Part shown: positions 1-8,196 of the stretch, one piece after another
How positions within the stretch are numbered: the stretch's first letter is position 1
Layout of the letters: every line of letters begins with the position of its first letter
Made by a program: the position numbers and the translations under genes
NCBI GenBank assembly: GCA_002698785.1
Contig: PAAG01000059.1
Coordinates: 434,001-498,000, forward strand
Direction of reading: 5' to 3'
Source: Verrucomicrobiales bacterium
GTDB taxonomy: Bacteria > Verrucomicrobiota > Verrucomicrobiia > Verrucomicrobiales > DEV007
Length of the DNA: 64,000 nt
The notes under the pieces: model-generated
What the model was told of the DNA's origin: nothing
The model's database searches: none
What the model saw: the letters and a program-made list of their open reading frames with translations, nothing else

Positions 1-59
1 GTGATCAGTTTCTGTCGGGTCACTTGTTCCGAATCTTCTTCCATGTTCACTGTTTCCAT
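1..59 (-). CDS. Start of an unidentified gene, cut by the left edge
   Basis: An ATG on the minus strand at 59 opens a frame reading METVNMEEDSEQVTRQKLI that is still open at the window edge. It starts 12 nt after the ctaB stop, as expected for the next gene of the heme A/oxidase operon. Only 19 residues are visible and show no family motif. There is no strong Shine-Dalgarno; the second Met (residue 6) could be the true start. A cytochrome oxidase assembly factor would be typical at this place, but that is inference from position only. Confidence 0.4.
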   Translation of the reverse strand, partial: METVNMEEDSEQVTRQKLI

Positions 60-71
60 TACGACGCGAGA

Positions 72-998
72 CTAGTTTTTGCCCCAGAAGAAATACGAAG
101 CCACCATCATCAAAGGGAGATACAAAAGGGTGTAAAAGAATAACGTGCGGGCCTTCTCGCGATCACCTGTTTTCAAAAACTTCACTGCCAGCCAGACCAT
201 CACGAGTCCCAGCAAAGTGCCCGGTATCGCACCCCAGGTAATCATCGAATCCAGAAGGAAAGGAAAGACGAGCCCCAGCAGAGTGACACACACCGAAAAA
301 GCGATCGCGATACGTGCGGTTTTCTTTCCTGTCTCATCCGTATTCGACCACATCACGAAACCTCCTCGAGCATACTCCTCGCGATACATCCAGTTGATCG
401 CGGCAAAGTGTGGCATCTGCCAAAAGAAGAGAAGCAGGAAGAGAAACAACGCACCGAAAGACAACAATGACTGCCCTCCCGCTGCCCAGCCGATCAGCGG
501 CGGCAACGCTCCCGACACCGCACCGACCACAGTGTTGAACGTAGATACGCGTTTCATCGGCGTGTAAACGAAGAGGTAAGTCAGCAAGGTCGCAGCCGAC
601 ATTCCCGCCGCCCAGATATCGACTTTTACGCCGAGGTGGATAATTCCGAAGGCGCATAGCAGCCAACCGATGATAAAGGCCATTGCCTTTGGCAATCGGT
701 TTGCAGGAAGAGGACGATCCGAGGTCCTGCTCATTCTGGCGTCCGCCTCGACCTCCATGAGTTGATTGAACACAGCAGCACCGAAAGCGCAGAGAACAGT
801 GCCGAAAATCATATTCAGGAACGTGGACCACAGAAATCCCCCGCCTCCTTTCACCGCCACGAGATACCCAAAGATGGCGGTGATCACGACGAGAACACTC
901 AGTCGAGCCTTCGTCAGCATCATCAGGTCAGACTGCATCTGCTGAAAGATTCCAGCCGGGGCTCCTTTTGCCCCTGTCTCTGTTGTTTCCGTACTCAC
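72..998 (-). CDS. ctaB: Protoheme IX farnesyltransferase (heme O synthase)
   Basis: Transfers a farnesyl group to heme b to make heme O, the first step towards heme A for the aa3-type oxidase encoded upstream. The 308-residue product is the usual length and is a polytopic membrane protein of the UbiA prenyltransferase family. After a 20-30 residue hydrophilic N-terminus comes the typical LTKARLSVLVV helix, then the prenyl-diphosphate/Mg motif region FNQLMEVEADARMSRTSDRP (around residues 78-97) and a second acidic motif, NTDETGKKTARIA, in the second half. The start is GTG; GAGG lies immediately upstream. Nine or so membrane helices follow. It is 29 nt downstream of ctaA and probably co-transcribed with it. 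Confidence 0.95.
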   Translation of the reverse strand: MSTETTETGAKGAPAGIFQQMQSDLMMLTKARLSVLVVITAIFGYLVAVKGGGGFLWSTFLNMIFGTVLCAFGAAVFNQLMEVEADARMSRTSDRPLPANRLPKAMAFIIGWLLCAFGIIHLGVKVDIWAAGMSAATLLTYLFVYTPMKRVSTFNTVVGAVSGALPPLIGWAAGGQSLLSFGALFLFLLLFFWQMPHFAAINWMYREEYARGGFVMWSNTDETGKKTARIAIAFSVCVTLLGLVFPFLLDSMITWGAIPGTLLGLVMVWLAVKFLKTGDREKARTLFFYTLLYLPLMMVASYFFWGKN

Positions 999-1027
999 TT
1001 CCTCGAATTGTAGGCGAACATCCCCCG

Positions 1028-2146
1028 TTACGCGAGTCCCTCCTCAACGCCACTGGTACGAAAAGCTCGAACGACGAATACGAAACAAACGGCCAGAATC
1101 GCCAATCCGTTAAGCACGTGGAAATTCGTCAGCCAGAAGTGCTTACCAGTCGCAATCACCATGAGCCCTAGAGCGACCTGCCCGAGAAGAAGGCCAACAA
1201 TTACGCTCAGGTGAATCTTAGCACGTTTCATCGAATGACTTCGGATCGCCAGCAATCTCAAGAGAAATCCAATTGCGAAAAGGAACAGACAGAACCCGGT
1301 ATACTTGTGCAAAAACATCACCGCTATAATCGGTTCTTCGAACGAGGGAATCCATTTACCCTGCGTCTTCAACAGGTCGGTATCAGCCAGTCCAAAGCGA
1401 TGAAAATGCCGCATCGACGCACCGAAGATCAACTGGAGAGAAGTCAGGCCCACCAGTGCTACCCCACCCCACGAAAGAAGCGCGTTCTTCGCCCCCTGAC
1501 CGGAGAAGCCGAAGGTGCTCCATCGGGGCCCTGCAGCGAGGACAATCAGTATTAACAAGCAGAAGAACCCTTGGGCAAGGCACCCATGAATCACTGCAAA
1601 GGTATTCGAAATCTCCGTAACTCTCAGTCCACCGAGAATCGCTTGAACGGTAACCACCAGTAGCGCTAACGCCGAAAACTTCTGCACGAGTGACCACCCC
1701 CGTTTCATCCAACTCCAGATCAGCCATCCAACCGGGAGCAATCCCAACGCGACACCCGCGGACAGAAAGGTCTTCTTTCGCTCCACGTCGGTCCGCTCAG
1801 CACCAGCCACGATAAACACACCAAACACCACCGCCAACAGGAGAACTAACAGAACTACTTCGCCAAACTGCTTTTTTGAACGAATGTAGGACCACGAGAA
1901 CATAGCCAGCACCAGTAGTCCCACTAACGTCGCCAATAGACGATGACTGTGCTCCAGGAACGGGACCATATTGCTCAACCATCCAGTCGGATTCACCGAA
2001 CCAAAGCTGAGCGGCCAGTCGAAAAACGCCATACCGGCCTGTTTTGTCGTGGTGGCAGCCCCCCACCAGATCAACAAAATGGCAAAAAACACAACAACCT
2101 TGGTAAAACGCTGAAAAGCTTTACTCGCTTGGGGGTTTGAACTCAT
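1028..2146 (-). CDS. ctaA: Heme A synthase (CtaA/COX15 family)
   Basis: Oxidises the methyl group of heme O to the formyl group of heme A in the membrane, completing the cofactor for oxidase subunit I. The 372-residue protein has about eight transmembrane helices in the two-bundle arrangement of COX15/CtaA. Heme-ligand histidines sit in the expected motifs: EHSHRLLA in the first half with the conserved Glu next to His, VIHGCLAQGFF, RHFHRFG and HKYTGFCLF, and a late NFHVLNG. I prefer the ATG at 2146, because AGGA lies 6 nt upstream, over a TTG one codon earlier. A terminator-like hairpin separates it from coxB, so it may also have its own promoter. Confidence 0.93.
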   Translation of the reverse strand: MSSNPQASKAFQRFTKVVVFFAILLIWWGAATTTKQAGMAFFDWPLSFGSVNPTGWLSNMVPFLEHSHRLLATLVGLLVLAMFSWSYIRSKKQFGEVVLLVLLLAVVFGVFIVAGAERTDVERKKTFLSAGVALGLLPVGWLIWSWMKRGWSLVQKFSALALLVVTVQAILGGLRVTEISNTFAVIHGCLAQGFFCLLILIVLAAGPRWSTFGFSGQGAKNALLSWGGVALVGLTSLQLIFGASMRHFHRFGLADTDLLKTQGKWIPSFEEPIIAVMFLHKYTGFCLFLFAIGFLLRLLAIRSHSMKRAKIHLSVIVGLLLGQVALGLMVIATGKHFWLTNFHVLNGLAILAVCFVFVVRAFRTSGVEEGLA

Positions 2147-2194
2147 CAATTATCCTGGGAAACTGCGTCACCGAAACAGGAGCCTTCGCTCAAC

Positions 2195-2235
2195 ATACAA
2201 AAGGCGGGACGCCATATGGGACGCCTCCGCCTTGA
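2195..2235 (-). terminator. Terminator or attenuator hairpin between coxB and ctaA
   Basis: Read on the minus strand, AAGGCGG (2233-2227) pairs with CCGCCTT (2207-2201), and the loop can pair further. A short T-rich stretch (TTTTGTATG) follows. It lies about 45 nt after the coxB stop and about 50 nt before the ctaA start, so it could end or attenuate the long respiratory transcript before the heme A genes. The T tract is short, so termination may be partial. Confidence 0.5.
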
Positions 2236-2276
2236 AGATTACACTGCAAAGATCGCGCGTCTCGCGACCGGGAGCG

Positions 2277-3041
2277 TCAGTTCTGAGGAAGAAGTGGATT
2301 CTGCGAAGCATACCACTCGTCGAATTCCTCGCCACTCACAGCCTTCACGTAAGCAACCATTTGAGCGTGTCCCGCTCCACAAAGCTGGGCACATACAATA
2401 TTCCATTCACCTTCCTTTTCAGGAACGAACCACATCGGAATCTCGGAACCCGGGATAGCATCCTGCTGGCTGAACATCGGAACGATAGCAAGGCCGTGGA
2501 TAACATCCTTCGATGTTACTTGGATCACTACCGGACGTCCGACAGGAATCACCAGCTCGTTCACGGAGACGAAGTCATCTTTTGCATTAGGATCCTCTTC
2601 GACCAATCCAACAGGATTGGCTCCGGAGTAGCGATCATTGGCAGTCATACCAACCATCTTATCCGCACCGGCATAATGGAAAGTCCAGCGATACTGCTCT
2701 CCCACCGCACGAAGATTCACCACATCGTCACCCGTAGGGCGCTCTTTCACATCGGCACGCTTCGCCCAGAGAGGGAACGCAAAACCAAGAAGAAGAACAA
2801 CCTCAACAATAACCACGCCAATCTCGACGTGAGTCGAAAAGTGGGAAGTCATGCCTGCATAACTCGCTTTCGGGCTCTTTTTCCTGCGAAATTTTACCAG
2901 GATCACAGCTAGGAAAATCGACCAGCCCACGAACAGCACTGCCATGAACCAATGGATAAGCGCCAGCATGTGATTGCCCACGTTTCCGTGACGCGAGGCA
3001 ATTTCATGCATTCCAGAGATGTCGTTAATCCACTCAATCAT
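2277..3041 (-). CDS. coxB: Cytochrome c oxidase subunit II (CuA subunit)
   Basis: Takes electrons from cytochrome c through the binuclear CuA centre and passes them to subunit I. The 254-residue protein has two N-terminal membrane helices (roughly 24-50 and 73-92) and a soluble cupredoxin domain. CuA ligands are all visible: His182 (VIHGLAI), then Cys217, Cys221, His225 and Met228 in CAQLCGAGHAQM. The bridging position usually occupied by Glu is Gln219, which binds by backbone carbonyl so is tolerated. There is no fused cytochrome c domain, so it is not a classic caa3 subunit; separate cytochromes c are encoded upstream in the operon. It is placed last in the oxidase group, after subunit IV and two tiny membrane proteins, instead of the usual place before coxA. 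Confidence 0.95.
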   Translation of the reverse strand: MIEWINDISGMHEIASRHGNVGNHMLALIHWFMAVLFVGWSIFLAVILVKFRRKKSPKASYAGMTSHFSTHVEIGVVIVEVVLLLGFAFPLWAKRADVKERPTGDDVVNLRAVGEQYRWTFHYAGADKMVGMTANDRYSGANPVGLVEEDPNAKDDFVSVNELVIPVGRPVVIQVTSKDVIHGLAIVPMFSQQDAIPGSEIPMWFVPEKEGEWNIVCAQLCGAGHAQMVAYVKAVSGEEFDEWYASQNPLLPQN

Positions 3042-3062
3042 ACCAAATCAAATAAGGAGAAA

Positions 3063-3269
3063 TTACTGCTCACCAGGAACGTCCTCACTGAAACGCTTGG
3101 CCCTGTTGGCGATGTAAAAAATAAAAGAAAGAACCGATGACAAAACGCCCACCAGCACAAGGAGCATCAGCGCGATCGCCGAGTTCGCCGCCATCGCAGC
3201 TTTCCCCTCCGCCCCACTCATACACATGGGACATGCCAGTATCGAATTGCTCAGTTCAAGAAAGTTCAT
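3063..3269 (-). CDS. Small one-helix membrane protein with CPMCM motif
   Basis: A 68-residue protein with an N-terminal CPMCM at about residues 13-17 and a single long hydrophobic segment (about 29-54) followed by a charged tail (NRAKRFSEDVPGEQ). The reading frame is tightly packed, 5 nt after its upstream neighbour and 21 nt before coxB, so it is very probably translated as part of the oxidase operon. I do not recognise a family. The C-x2-C pair next to a membrane helix could bind copper or form a disulfide during oxidase assembly; that is inference from motif and position. Confidence 0.75.
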   Translation of the reverse strand: MNFLELSNSILACPMCMSGAEGKAAMAANSAIALMLLVLVGVLSSVLSFIFYIANRAKRFSEDVPGEQ

Positions 3270-3274
3270 ATCAG

Positions 3275-3472
3275 TCAGACGATTACGTTCTTACTCTTGC
3301 GATAGAAACGGATTCCGTAAAAAACAAGAAGAGCGCCTCCGATTGCACTCGCTCCACCCATGATGTCGGTCGTGCCCTGCATGGGTCGAAACACAAAGCA
3401 CCATGTCGCGAATCCAAACGCAAAAATTGCGCAAAAGAAAATGAAGGCGATATGAAAATGCTTAAGTGACAT
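3275..3472 (-). CDS. Small two-helix membrane protein of the oxidase operon
   Basis: A 65-residue protein made almost wholly of two membrane helices (about 8-27 and 37-57) with a short basic tail (RFYRKSKNVIV). It lies 9 nt after the subunit IV gene and 5 nt before the CPMCM protein gene, all in the same direction. No family is recognised. The size and packing suggest a small accessory oxidase subunit or assembly protein, but there is no motif that decides. Confidence 0.7.
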   Translation of the reverse strand: MSLKHFHIAFIFFCAIFAFGFATWCFVFRPMQGTTDIMGGASAIGGALLVFYGIRFYRKSKNVIV

Positions 3473-3481
3473 GCTGGCTTT

Positions 3482-3850
3482 CTATTGTTTTTCCGTCAGT
3501 GCTCCGTGAGTCGTTTGCAAAGTATCGTATTGCTCTACGATCGGATCCAAGTCGGCGAATATGGTGAGCACCATGAGACCGACGAAGAAAAGAAAAGTAA
3601 ACAGAAGGATCTTGTAGATCAGGCTCTTCTCATGATTCAAGTGCATGAAAATAAGAGCCACGAGGCTGGACTTCGCTACAGCAACGCTCAATCCCATAAC
3701 GTAATCACCCGCAGTCGGTCCGGGAGGGCCAACATCGAAGGCGTGGATCTTTGCGAGAGCCAGGGTGAGAACTGTGCCGACGAACAGAGCCCCACAAACA
3801 ATCATGTAGGACCTCTTATGCTTCGACCAATCGTGTGTGGATTCTGCCAT
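3482..3850 (-). CDS. Cytochrome c oxidase subunit IV, prokaryotic type
   Basis: A 122-residue membrane protein resembling prokaryotic cytochrome c oxidase subunit IV (CtaF/CyoD-like). It has a short charged N-terminus (MAESTHDWSKHKRSY) and three predicted helices. The second contains the family-typical VAVAKSSLVALIFMHLNHEKSLIYK, in which a His follows a long apolar stretch. The family stabilises the oxidase core and binds no redox centre. It is positioned directly after coxC, as usual for bacterial aa3/caa3 operons. Confidence 0.85.
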   Translation of the reverse strand: MAESTHDWSKHKRSYMIVCGALFVGTVLTLALAKIHAFDVGPPGPTAGDYVMGLSVAVAKSSLVALIFMHLNHEKSLIYKILLFTFLFFVGLMVLTIFADLDPIVEQYDTLQTTHGALTEKQ

Positions 3851-3886
3851 GAGTATTAAATCGCTGTAAAATGCAGGATACTGAAA

Positions 3887-5347
3887 TTAGAAAAGGTAAA
3901 AGATCGGGAAGAGGAAGATCCAGATCAGGTCAACAAAGTGCCAGAACAGACCACCCACTTCGACCCGGTTGGCGAGATGTTCCGGATTCTTGAGGTAAAG
4001 TTTCTTTCCGAAAACGGTGAAGAAAAGAAGCACCAGCGCTCCACCAATCACGTGAAGACCGTGGAGGGCAGTCATCGTGAAGTAGATCGCGTAGTAGTTT
4101 CCGTAACGGGGGCCATGGTTGCCCATGAACTTGATCTTCTCGCGAGGAACTTCGATATATGCATGCTCACCGTGACCGTGGTCATCGTGAGCTTCTTCTG
4201 CAGCACCCTCAGCAGACGGCTTTGACTCGCTCTTATGGACATTTGCCTCTGCATGATGCTCTTCGTCATGATGCCCACCCATGTGCACCTTCTGGAGATT
4301 GAGCTTGTGACCACGAAGCATCTTCTCGGGAATCATCTCTCCCCTTGGCTCATAGTAGTCACGCATCTCCTTGTACATCTTCGCCTGCGCCTCAAAGAAC
4401 TGCTTTTTGACGGAATCATCATCAACCACTTCCCAGACCATGGAGTCCTTCTGCTTCTGCGGAAGAACCAACTGCATATCCACCTGGTGGATCTCAAACT
4501 TCACCGTGTCATCGATGAGCATTCCCTCCACTTTACTGCCATCCTTGTAATTCAAGGCGGAATCAGAATGTCCGACGATCTTCCGCGGGTTGCCGTGAAG
4601 CTTGAAAGGCTCTCCGGCAGTTAACGTCGCCGACGTGACAACACTCACTGGTGTTGGGTTTGCGTTCCCTGCATCGAGCTCGCTGCGATAACGCTTCCTC
4701 TCTTCAGCGAGACTTGAAGACGCTTCTCGCCGCTGCTTTAGATACCAGGATTTGAGATCAGAGTAGGAATTCAACTCTGTCCCTTCAGTCCCCTCAGGCC
4801 CTTCCTTAACGGTGAATGTAGGAAAGTCGCCATCAATATCTTTCAGGAATGCAGGCAGGGCACTCTGGAGGCTCATGGAAACTTCTTTGCCTTCAAATCG
4901 AATCTTATCGGTTTGATCCAGGATCTTCCCTTCTATCACCGAATTGTCCTGAAACTTGATTCCGTGGTGTTCGGTCAGCTTACTCTTATACTCGATCGTC
5001 TTGATGCACATGAAGGCCACCGCGCATGCGACCACGATGTACATCCAAGTCTGATAGGCTTTCCAGTTACGCTCTTTGAGAGCAACCCACGCGAAAACCA
5101 CCCCGACGGATGAGAAAATGAGCACCAGAGTGTTGATGAAACCCGCCCAGACGTAAGGTCCGTGCACGTTGTATCCCCATGGCCAAGGGTTGTCGACACC
5201 TTCCTGAACGCCAAGGCGAAGGAAAACATAGCCGGAGAAAAGTCCACCAAACAGCATCACCTCAGAGGCGAGAAAGAGCCATACGCCCAGCTTTGCATTA
5301 TACAGGCCGGTGTCCCGTCTCGGCGTTACTTCATAAGGGATCTCCAT
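3887..5347 (-). CDS. coxC: Cytochrome c oxidase subunit III with a ~270-residue insert
   Basis: Residues 1-130 and 403-486 together form a normal five-helix bacterial subunit III: LGVWLFLASEVMLFGGLFSGY near the N-terminus, then the ALHGLHVIGG helix and the final GGLFWHFVDLIWIFLFP helix. Between the third and fourth helices (about 131-400) sits a hydrophilic insert that ordinary subunit III, about 190-210 residues long, lacks. The insert contains two similar units, SVIEGKILDQTDKIRFEG and SKVEGMLIDDTVKFEIHQ, each followed by a V-x-M segment. It ends in a His/Asp/Glu-rich stretch (HHDEEHH, HDDHGHGEH). The frame is uninterrupted, so this is not an artefact of a stop or frameshift. Subunit III normally supports proton uptake and complex stability; the insert's role is unknown. 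Confidence 0.92.
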   Translation of the reverse strand: MEIPYEVTPRRDTGLYNAKLGVWLFLASEVMLFGGLFSGYVFLRLGVQEGVDNPWPWGYNVHGPYVWAGFINTLVLIFSSVGVVFAWVALKERNWKAYQTWMYIVVACAVAFMCIKTIEYKSKLTEHHGIKFQDNSVIEGKILDQTDKIRFEGKEVSMSLQSALPAFLKDIDGDFPTFTVKEGPEGTEGTELNSYSDLKSWYLKQRREASSSLAEERKRYRSELDAGNANPTPVSVVTSATLTAGEPFKLHGNPRKIVGHSDSALNYKDGSKVEGMLIDDTVKFEIHQVDMQLVLPQKQKDSMVWEVVDDDSVKKQFFEAQAKMYKEMRDYYEPRGEMIPEKMLRGHKLNLQKVHMGGHHDEEHHAEANVHKSESKPSAEGAAEEAHDDHGHGEHAYIEVPREKIKFMGNHGPRYGNYYAIYFTMTALHGLHVIGGALVLLFFTVFGKKLYLKNPEHLANRVEVGGLFWHFVDLIWIFLFPIFYLF

Positions 5348-5405
5348 AATCTGAATTCTCTTTTCGGAAAATAAATAAAGTGTTCGTTTCTACGGTAAGA
5401 AACCG

Positions 5406-7319
5406 TCAATGTGCCGCAGGTTCAGGCTCGGAATCGCCAACTGTCGCGGCTTCTCCTTCGAACTGCGGACTGAAATCTTCGTCAGCATCAGGGACGCTAT
5501 ACTCGTAAGGTCCACGATATGCGACAGGCTCGGAAGCGAAGTTACCATGTGGCGGAGGAGTTGGCGTAGCCCACTCGAGAGTCGTCGCATCCCATGGGTT
5601 GTCGTTCTTTACCTTATCGCCTTTGAAGACACTGATGAAAAGGTTGATGATGAATGGGACCTGCGCCACGGCGAGCAACCAGGCGGAGCCCGAAGTCACG
5701 ATGTTCAGATCGATCATGCGAACCGGCGCATCTGCTGGAATCACGTGAAGCAATTCGCAGATATTCGCGATAAACGTATTTGGCTCGGCGAAGATCTGAT
5801 TACTGATCTGCTCATACGCCTTACCACCATCGAAAGCACGGCGGTGGAAACCTGCCATCCCCTGGAAGAACATCGGGGCAAAGATCCCGTTCATGAACAA
5901 GAGAGAAGGCCAGAAGTGAAGATGGCCGAGCTTTGTGCTCATCATGCGCCCGGTAATTTTCGGGAACCAGTGATAAATTCCAGCAAACAGCCCGAAGATC
6001 GTTCCCGGGGCCACCACATAGTGGAAATGACCAATCACATAATAAGTGTCGTGGAGGTGAAGGTCCGGCAAACTGAAAGCCAGTGGTAGACCTGTCAGAC
6101 CACCAATACCGAACATCGGAATGAACGCCGTTGCGAACAACATCGGCACGGTAAAGCGGATCGAACCACCCCACATCGAAATCAGGAGCGAGGTCACCAG
6201 AATCACCGAGGGCACCGAAATCAACACCGTCGTAGTCTGGAAGAAGGTCGAAACCGCTGGTCCCATACCCGTGATATACATGTGGTGCGCCCACACAATA
6301 AAGGCGAGGAACCCAAGCACCATCACGGCATACACCATCGTCTTGTAGCCCCAGAGAGGCTTACGAGTGTTGCACGGAATGATCTCCGCCACGATCGCAA
6401 TCGCCGGCAAAATCAAAACATACACCTCAGGGTGAGCGAGGAACCAGAAGAGGTGCTGATACAAGAGCGGACTACCACCTCCCGCAGCATCGAACGACAT
6501 GCCGCTAACATTCAGACCGGTCGGAATGAAGAAACTAGTGCCGGCCATCCGGTCCATGAGCTGCATGATAGCTGCGACCTCCAGTGGAGGGAAAGCGAGC
6601 AGCAGTAGGAAACCTGTTACCAGCATCGCCCATACAAAGAATGGAAGACGCATCCAAGTCATCCCGCGGCAACGCAGGTTGATGATCGTACAGATAAAGT
6701 TCACCGCACCGAGAAGCGATGAGGAAATCAACAGAGCCATACCGACCAGCCACTGGGTCTGGCCCGTCCAGAAGAGGTCGCCGTAATGGATGTCCGTAGT
6801 GGTCGCCAAGGGCGAATAGTTTGTCCATCCAGCCTTCGCAGCACCGGAAGGAAGGAAGAAACTCACGAACATCAGAGCACCACCGAGCAGATACAGCCAG
6901 TAACTGGCCATATTCAGACGAGGGAACGCCATATCGGGCGCGCCAATCTGTAGAGGCGTCACATAGTTACCAAACGCACCAAATGCAAGAGGCACAATAC
7001 CAAGGAAGACCATAATCGTCCCGTGCATGGCACCGAACATATTGTAGAGGTCACCGGTGACCTTCCCACCGTCGTCAAGCCACGCCTGAAACCACGGCAG
7101 ATCAGCAAGCAAAGGCACTGCACGGTCTGGATAGGCGATACTCCACCGCATCACCATCATCAAAAAGAATCCGAATGCGAGGAACACCAGAGAGGTGAAC
7201 CCGTACTGGATGCCGATCACCTTGTGGTCGGTCGAGAAGATGTATTTTTTCCAAAACGGATCCTCATGATGATGTTCATCATGGGCGTGTTCGGCATGTT
7301 CAGTCGCAGTTGCGCTCAT
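5406..7319 (-). CDS. coxA: Cytochrome c oxidase subunit I (aa3-type)
   Basis: Catalytic subunit of a heme-copper oxygen reductase, 637 residues with about 12 membrane helices. All active-site motifs are present: AMHGTIMVF (low-spin heme ligand), HPEVYVLILP (CuB His and the cross-linked Tyr of A-type enzymes), AHHMYITGM (two CuB His), and HDTYYVIGHFHYV (heme a3 and heme a ligands). The N-terminus is His-rich (EHAEHAHDEHHHEDPF), matching the His-rich insert of subunit III; metal storage or copper loading is a possible reason. The C-terminal 80 residues are acidic and soluble. Gene order coxA-coxC-subunit IV is standard. Confidence 0.97.
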   Translation of the reverse strand: MSATATEHAEHAHDEHHHEDPFWKKYIFSTDHKVIGIQYGFTSLVFLAFGFFLMMVMRWSIAYPDRAVPLLADLPWFQAWLDDGGKVTGDLYNMFGAMHGTIMVFLGIVPLAFGAFGNYVTPLQIGAPDMAFPRLNMASYWLYLLGGALMFVSFFLPSGAAKAGWTNYSPLATTTDIHYGDLFWTGQTQWLVGMALLISSSLLGAVNFICTIINLRCRGMTWMRLPFFVWAMLVTGFLLLLAFPPLEVAAIMQLMDRMAGTSFFIPTGLNVSGMSFDAAGGGSPLLYQHLFWFLAHPEVYVLILPAIAIVAEIIPCNTRKPLWGYKTMVYAVMVLGFLAFIVWAHHMYITGMGPAVSTFFQTTTVLISVPSVILVTSLLISMWGGSIRFTVPMLFATAFIPMFGIGGLTGLPLAFSLPDLHLHDTYYVIGHFHYVVAPGTIFGLFAGIYHWFPKITGRMMSTKLGHLHFWPSLLFMNGIFAPMFFQGMAGFHRRAFDGGKAYEQISNQIFAEPNTFIANICELLHVIPADAPVRMIDLNIVTSGSAWLLAVAQVPFIINLFISVFKGDKVKNDNPWDATTLEWATPTPPPHGNFASEPVAYRGPYEYSVPDADEDFSPQFEGEAATVGDSEPEPAAH

Positions 7320-7397
7320 ACAATCGGAGAAGATACGAAGTTCGCTTATTTAAACAGCAGACGAAGCTCGTTTCAATTTCTAAGGTTTTCAATCACT

Positions 7398-7412
7398 GGA
7401 GGCTCAGCCTCC
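7398..7412 (-). terminator. Small hairpin at the end of the cytochrome c gene
   Basis: A 15-nt near-perfect palindrome (GGAGGCT.AGCCTCC) overlaps the TGA of the monoheme cytochrome c gene and lies in the 84-nt gap before coxA. There is no clear T tract, so it may act in mRNA processing or partial termination rather than full termination. It is the largest gap inside the respiratory operon apart from the coxB-ctaA junction. Confidence 0.3.
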
Positions 7413-8156
7413 CCCTACCGGGTCACCAGTTTCTAAATCCACTTTGGCACCAGAGAGATTCGCGTCCGCAGGGATAGCCAGAAGCTCTGCTTCCGTGTAA
7501 GGCCCTGTGTGCGCGCCAAACTCATCGCGTGCCGCCTTCATCATTTCGGTGGTTACTACGCCATCCTCACCTTCGGGGAGACTCCCGAAAGAGCGGCGCA
7601 CATACGTTACCACTTGAGCAAGCTTCTCATCGCTGAGGTTATTCCACGGCGGCATGAGCTGATTATAGGTCTGCCCTCCTACCTTGAGAGGTCCGTTGAT
7701 ACCATGCAGCATGATAGCCCCGAGGCGCTTCGTGCCGCCATCAACCCATTCTGAGCCAACCAAAGGAGGAAACTGCCCGGGAATACCAAGACCGGACGCC
7801 TGGTGGCAGGCAATACAGTTATTGTAAACCTTTTTACCGTCACTCATCCAGTCCTCGATCCATGCGACCTGCTCTTTCTCCGCAGCGTCGCCACCAAGAC
7901 TTGGGCGCGGCATCGGCTGATAATCCTTCGTGAGATAAATGTTGGAACTGAAGCCCGAACCATTCGCAACGAAGGTCTGGAAAATTTGCCCCCCACCGAT
8001 AATCAGGATGAAACAACAAATAACGACCGCAGCCATACCAATCCTGCCCTGTCCACCCTTGTCGAGAGGGTTTTCACGACGAACGGAATCATGCAGGTCG
8101 ACGGCACTTACCGTCCCAGTTTCGTAATCGATGTTTTTTTCTTCGGGGCTATCCAT
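7404..8156 (-). CDS. Membrane-anchored monoheme cytochrome c
   Basis: A 250-residue protein with a cytoplasmic N-terminus, one membrane helix (about 38-61) and a periplasmic class I cytochrome c domain. The heme-binding CIACH is at residues 114-118, and the distal Met is probably in QLMPPWNNLSDEKLAQVVTYVR. It resembles the cytochrome c domains found as CcoP-like or caa3-fused electron donors. It lies between the CcoO-like and coxA genes, so the likely role is to carry electrons from ACIII or the CcoO-like protein to CuA of the aa3 oxidase. Confidence 0.9.
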   Translation of the reverse strand: MDSPEEKNIDYETGTVSAVDLHDSVRRENPLDKGGQGRIGMAAVVICCFILIIGGGQIFQTFVANGSGFSSNIYLTKDYQPMPRPSLGGDAAEKEQVAWIEDWMSDGKKVYNNCIACHQASGLGIPGQFPPLVGSEWVDGGTKRLGAIMLHGINGPLKVGGQTYNQLMPPWNNLSDEKLAQVVTYVRRSFGSLPEGEDGVVTTEMMKAARDEFGAHTGPYTEAELLAIPADANLSGAKVDLETGDPVGGG

Positions 8157-8196
8157 CTGGATTTCCTAAACGTAATTCTTCGCCTTCCAAATTTGA

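Noticed and set aside
2277-3041. caa3-type fused subunit II
   Set aside because: The protein ends shortly after the CuA site and has no C-x2-C-H motif.
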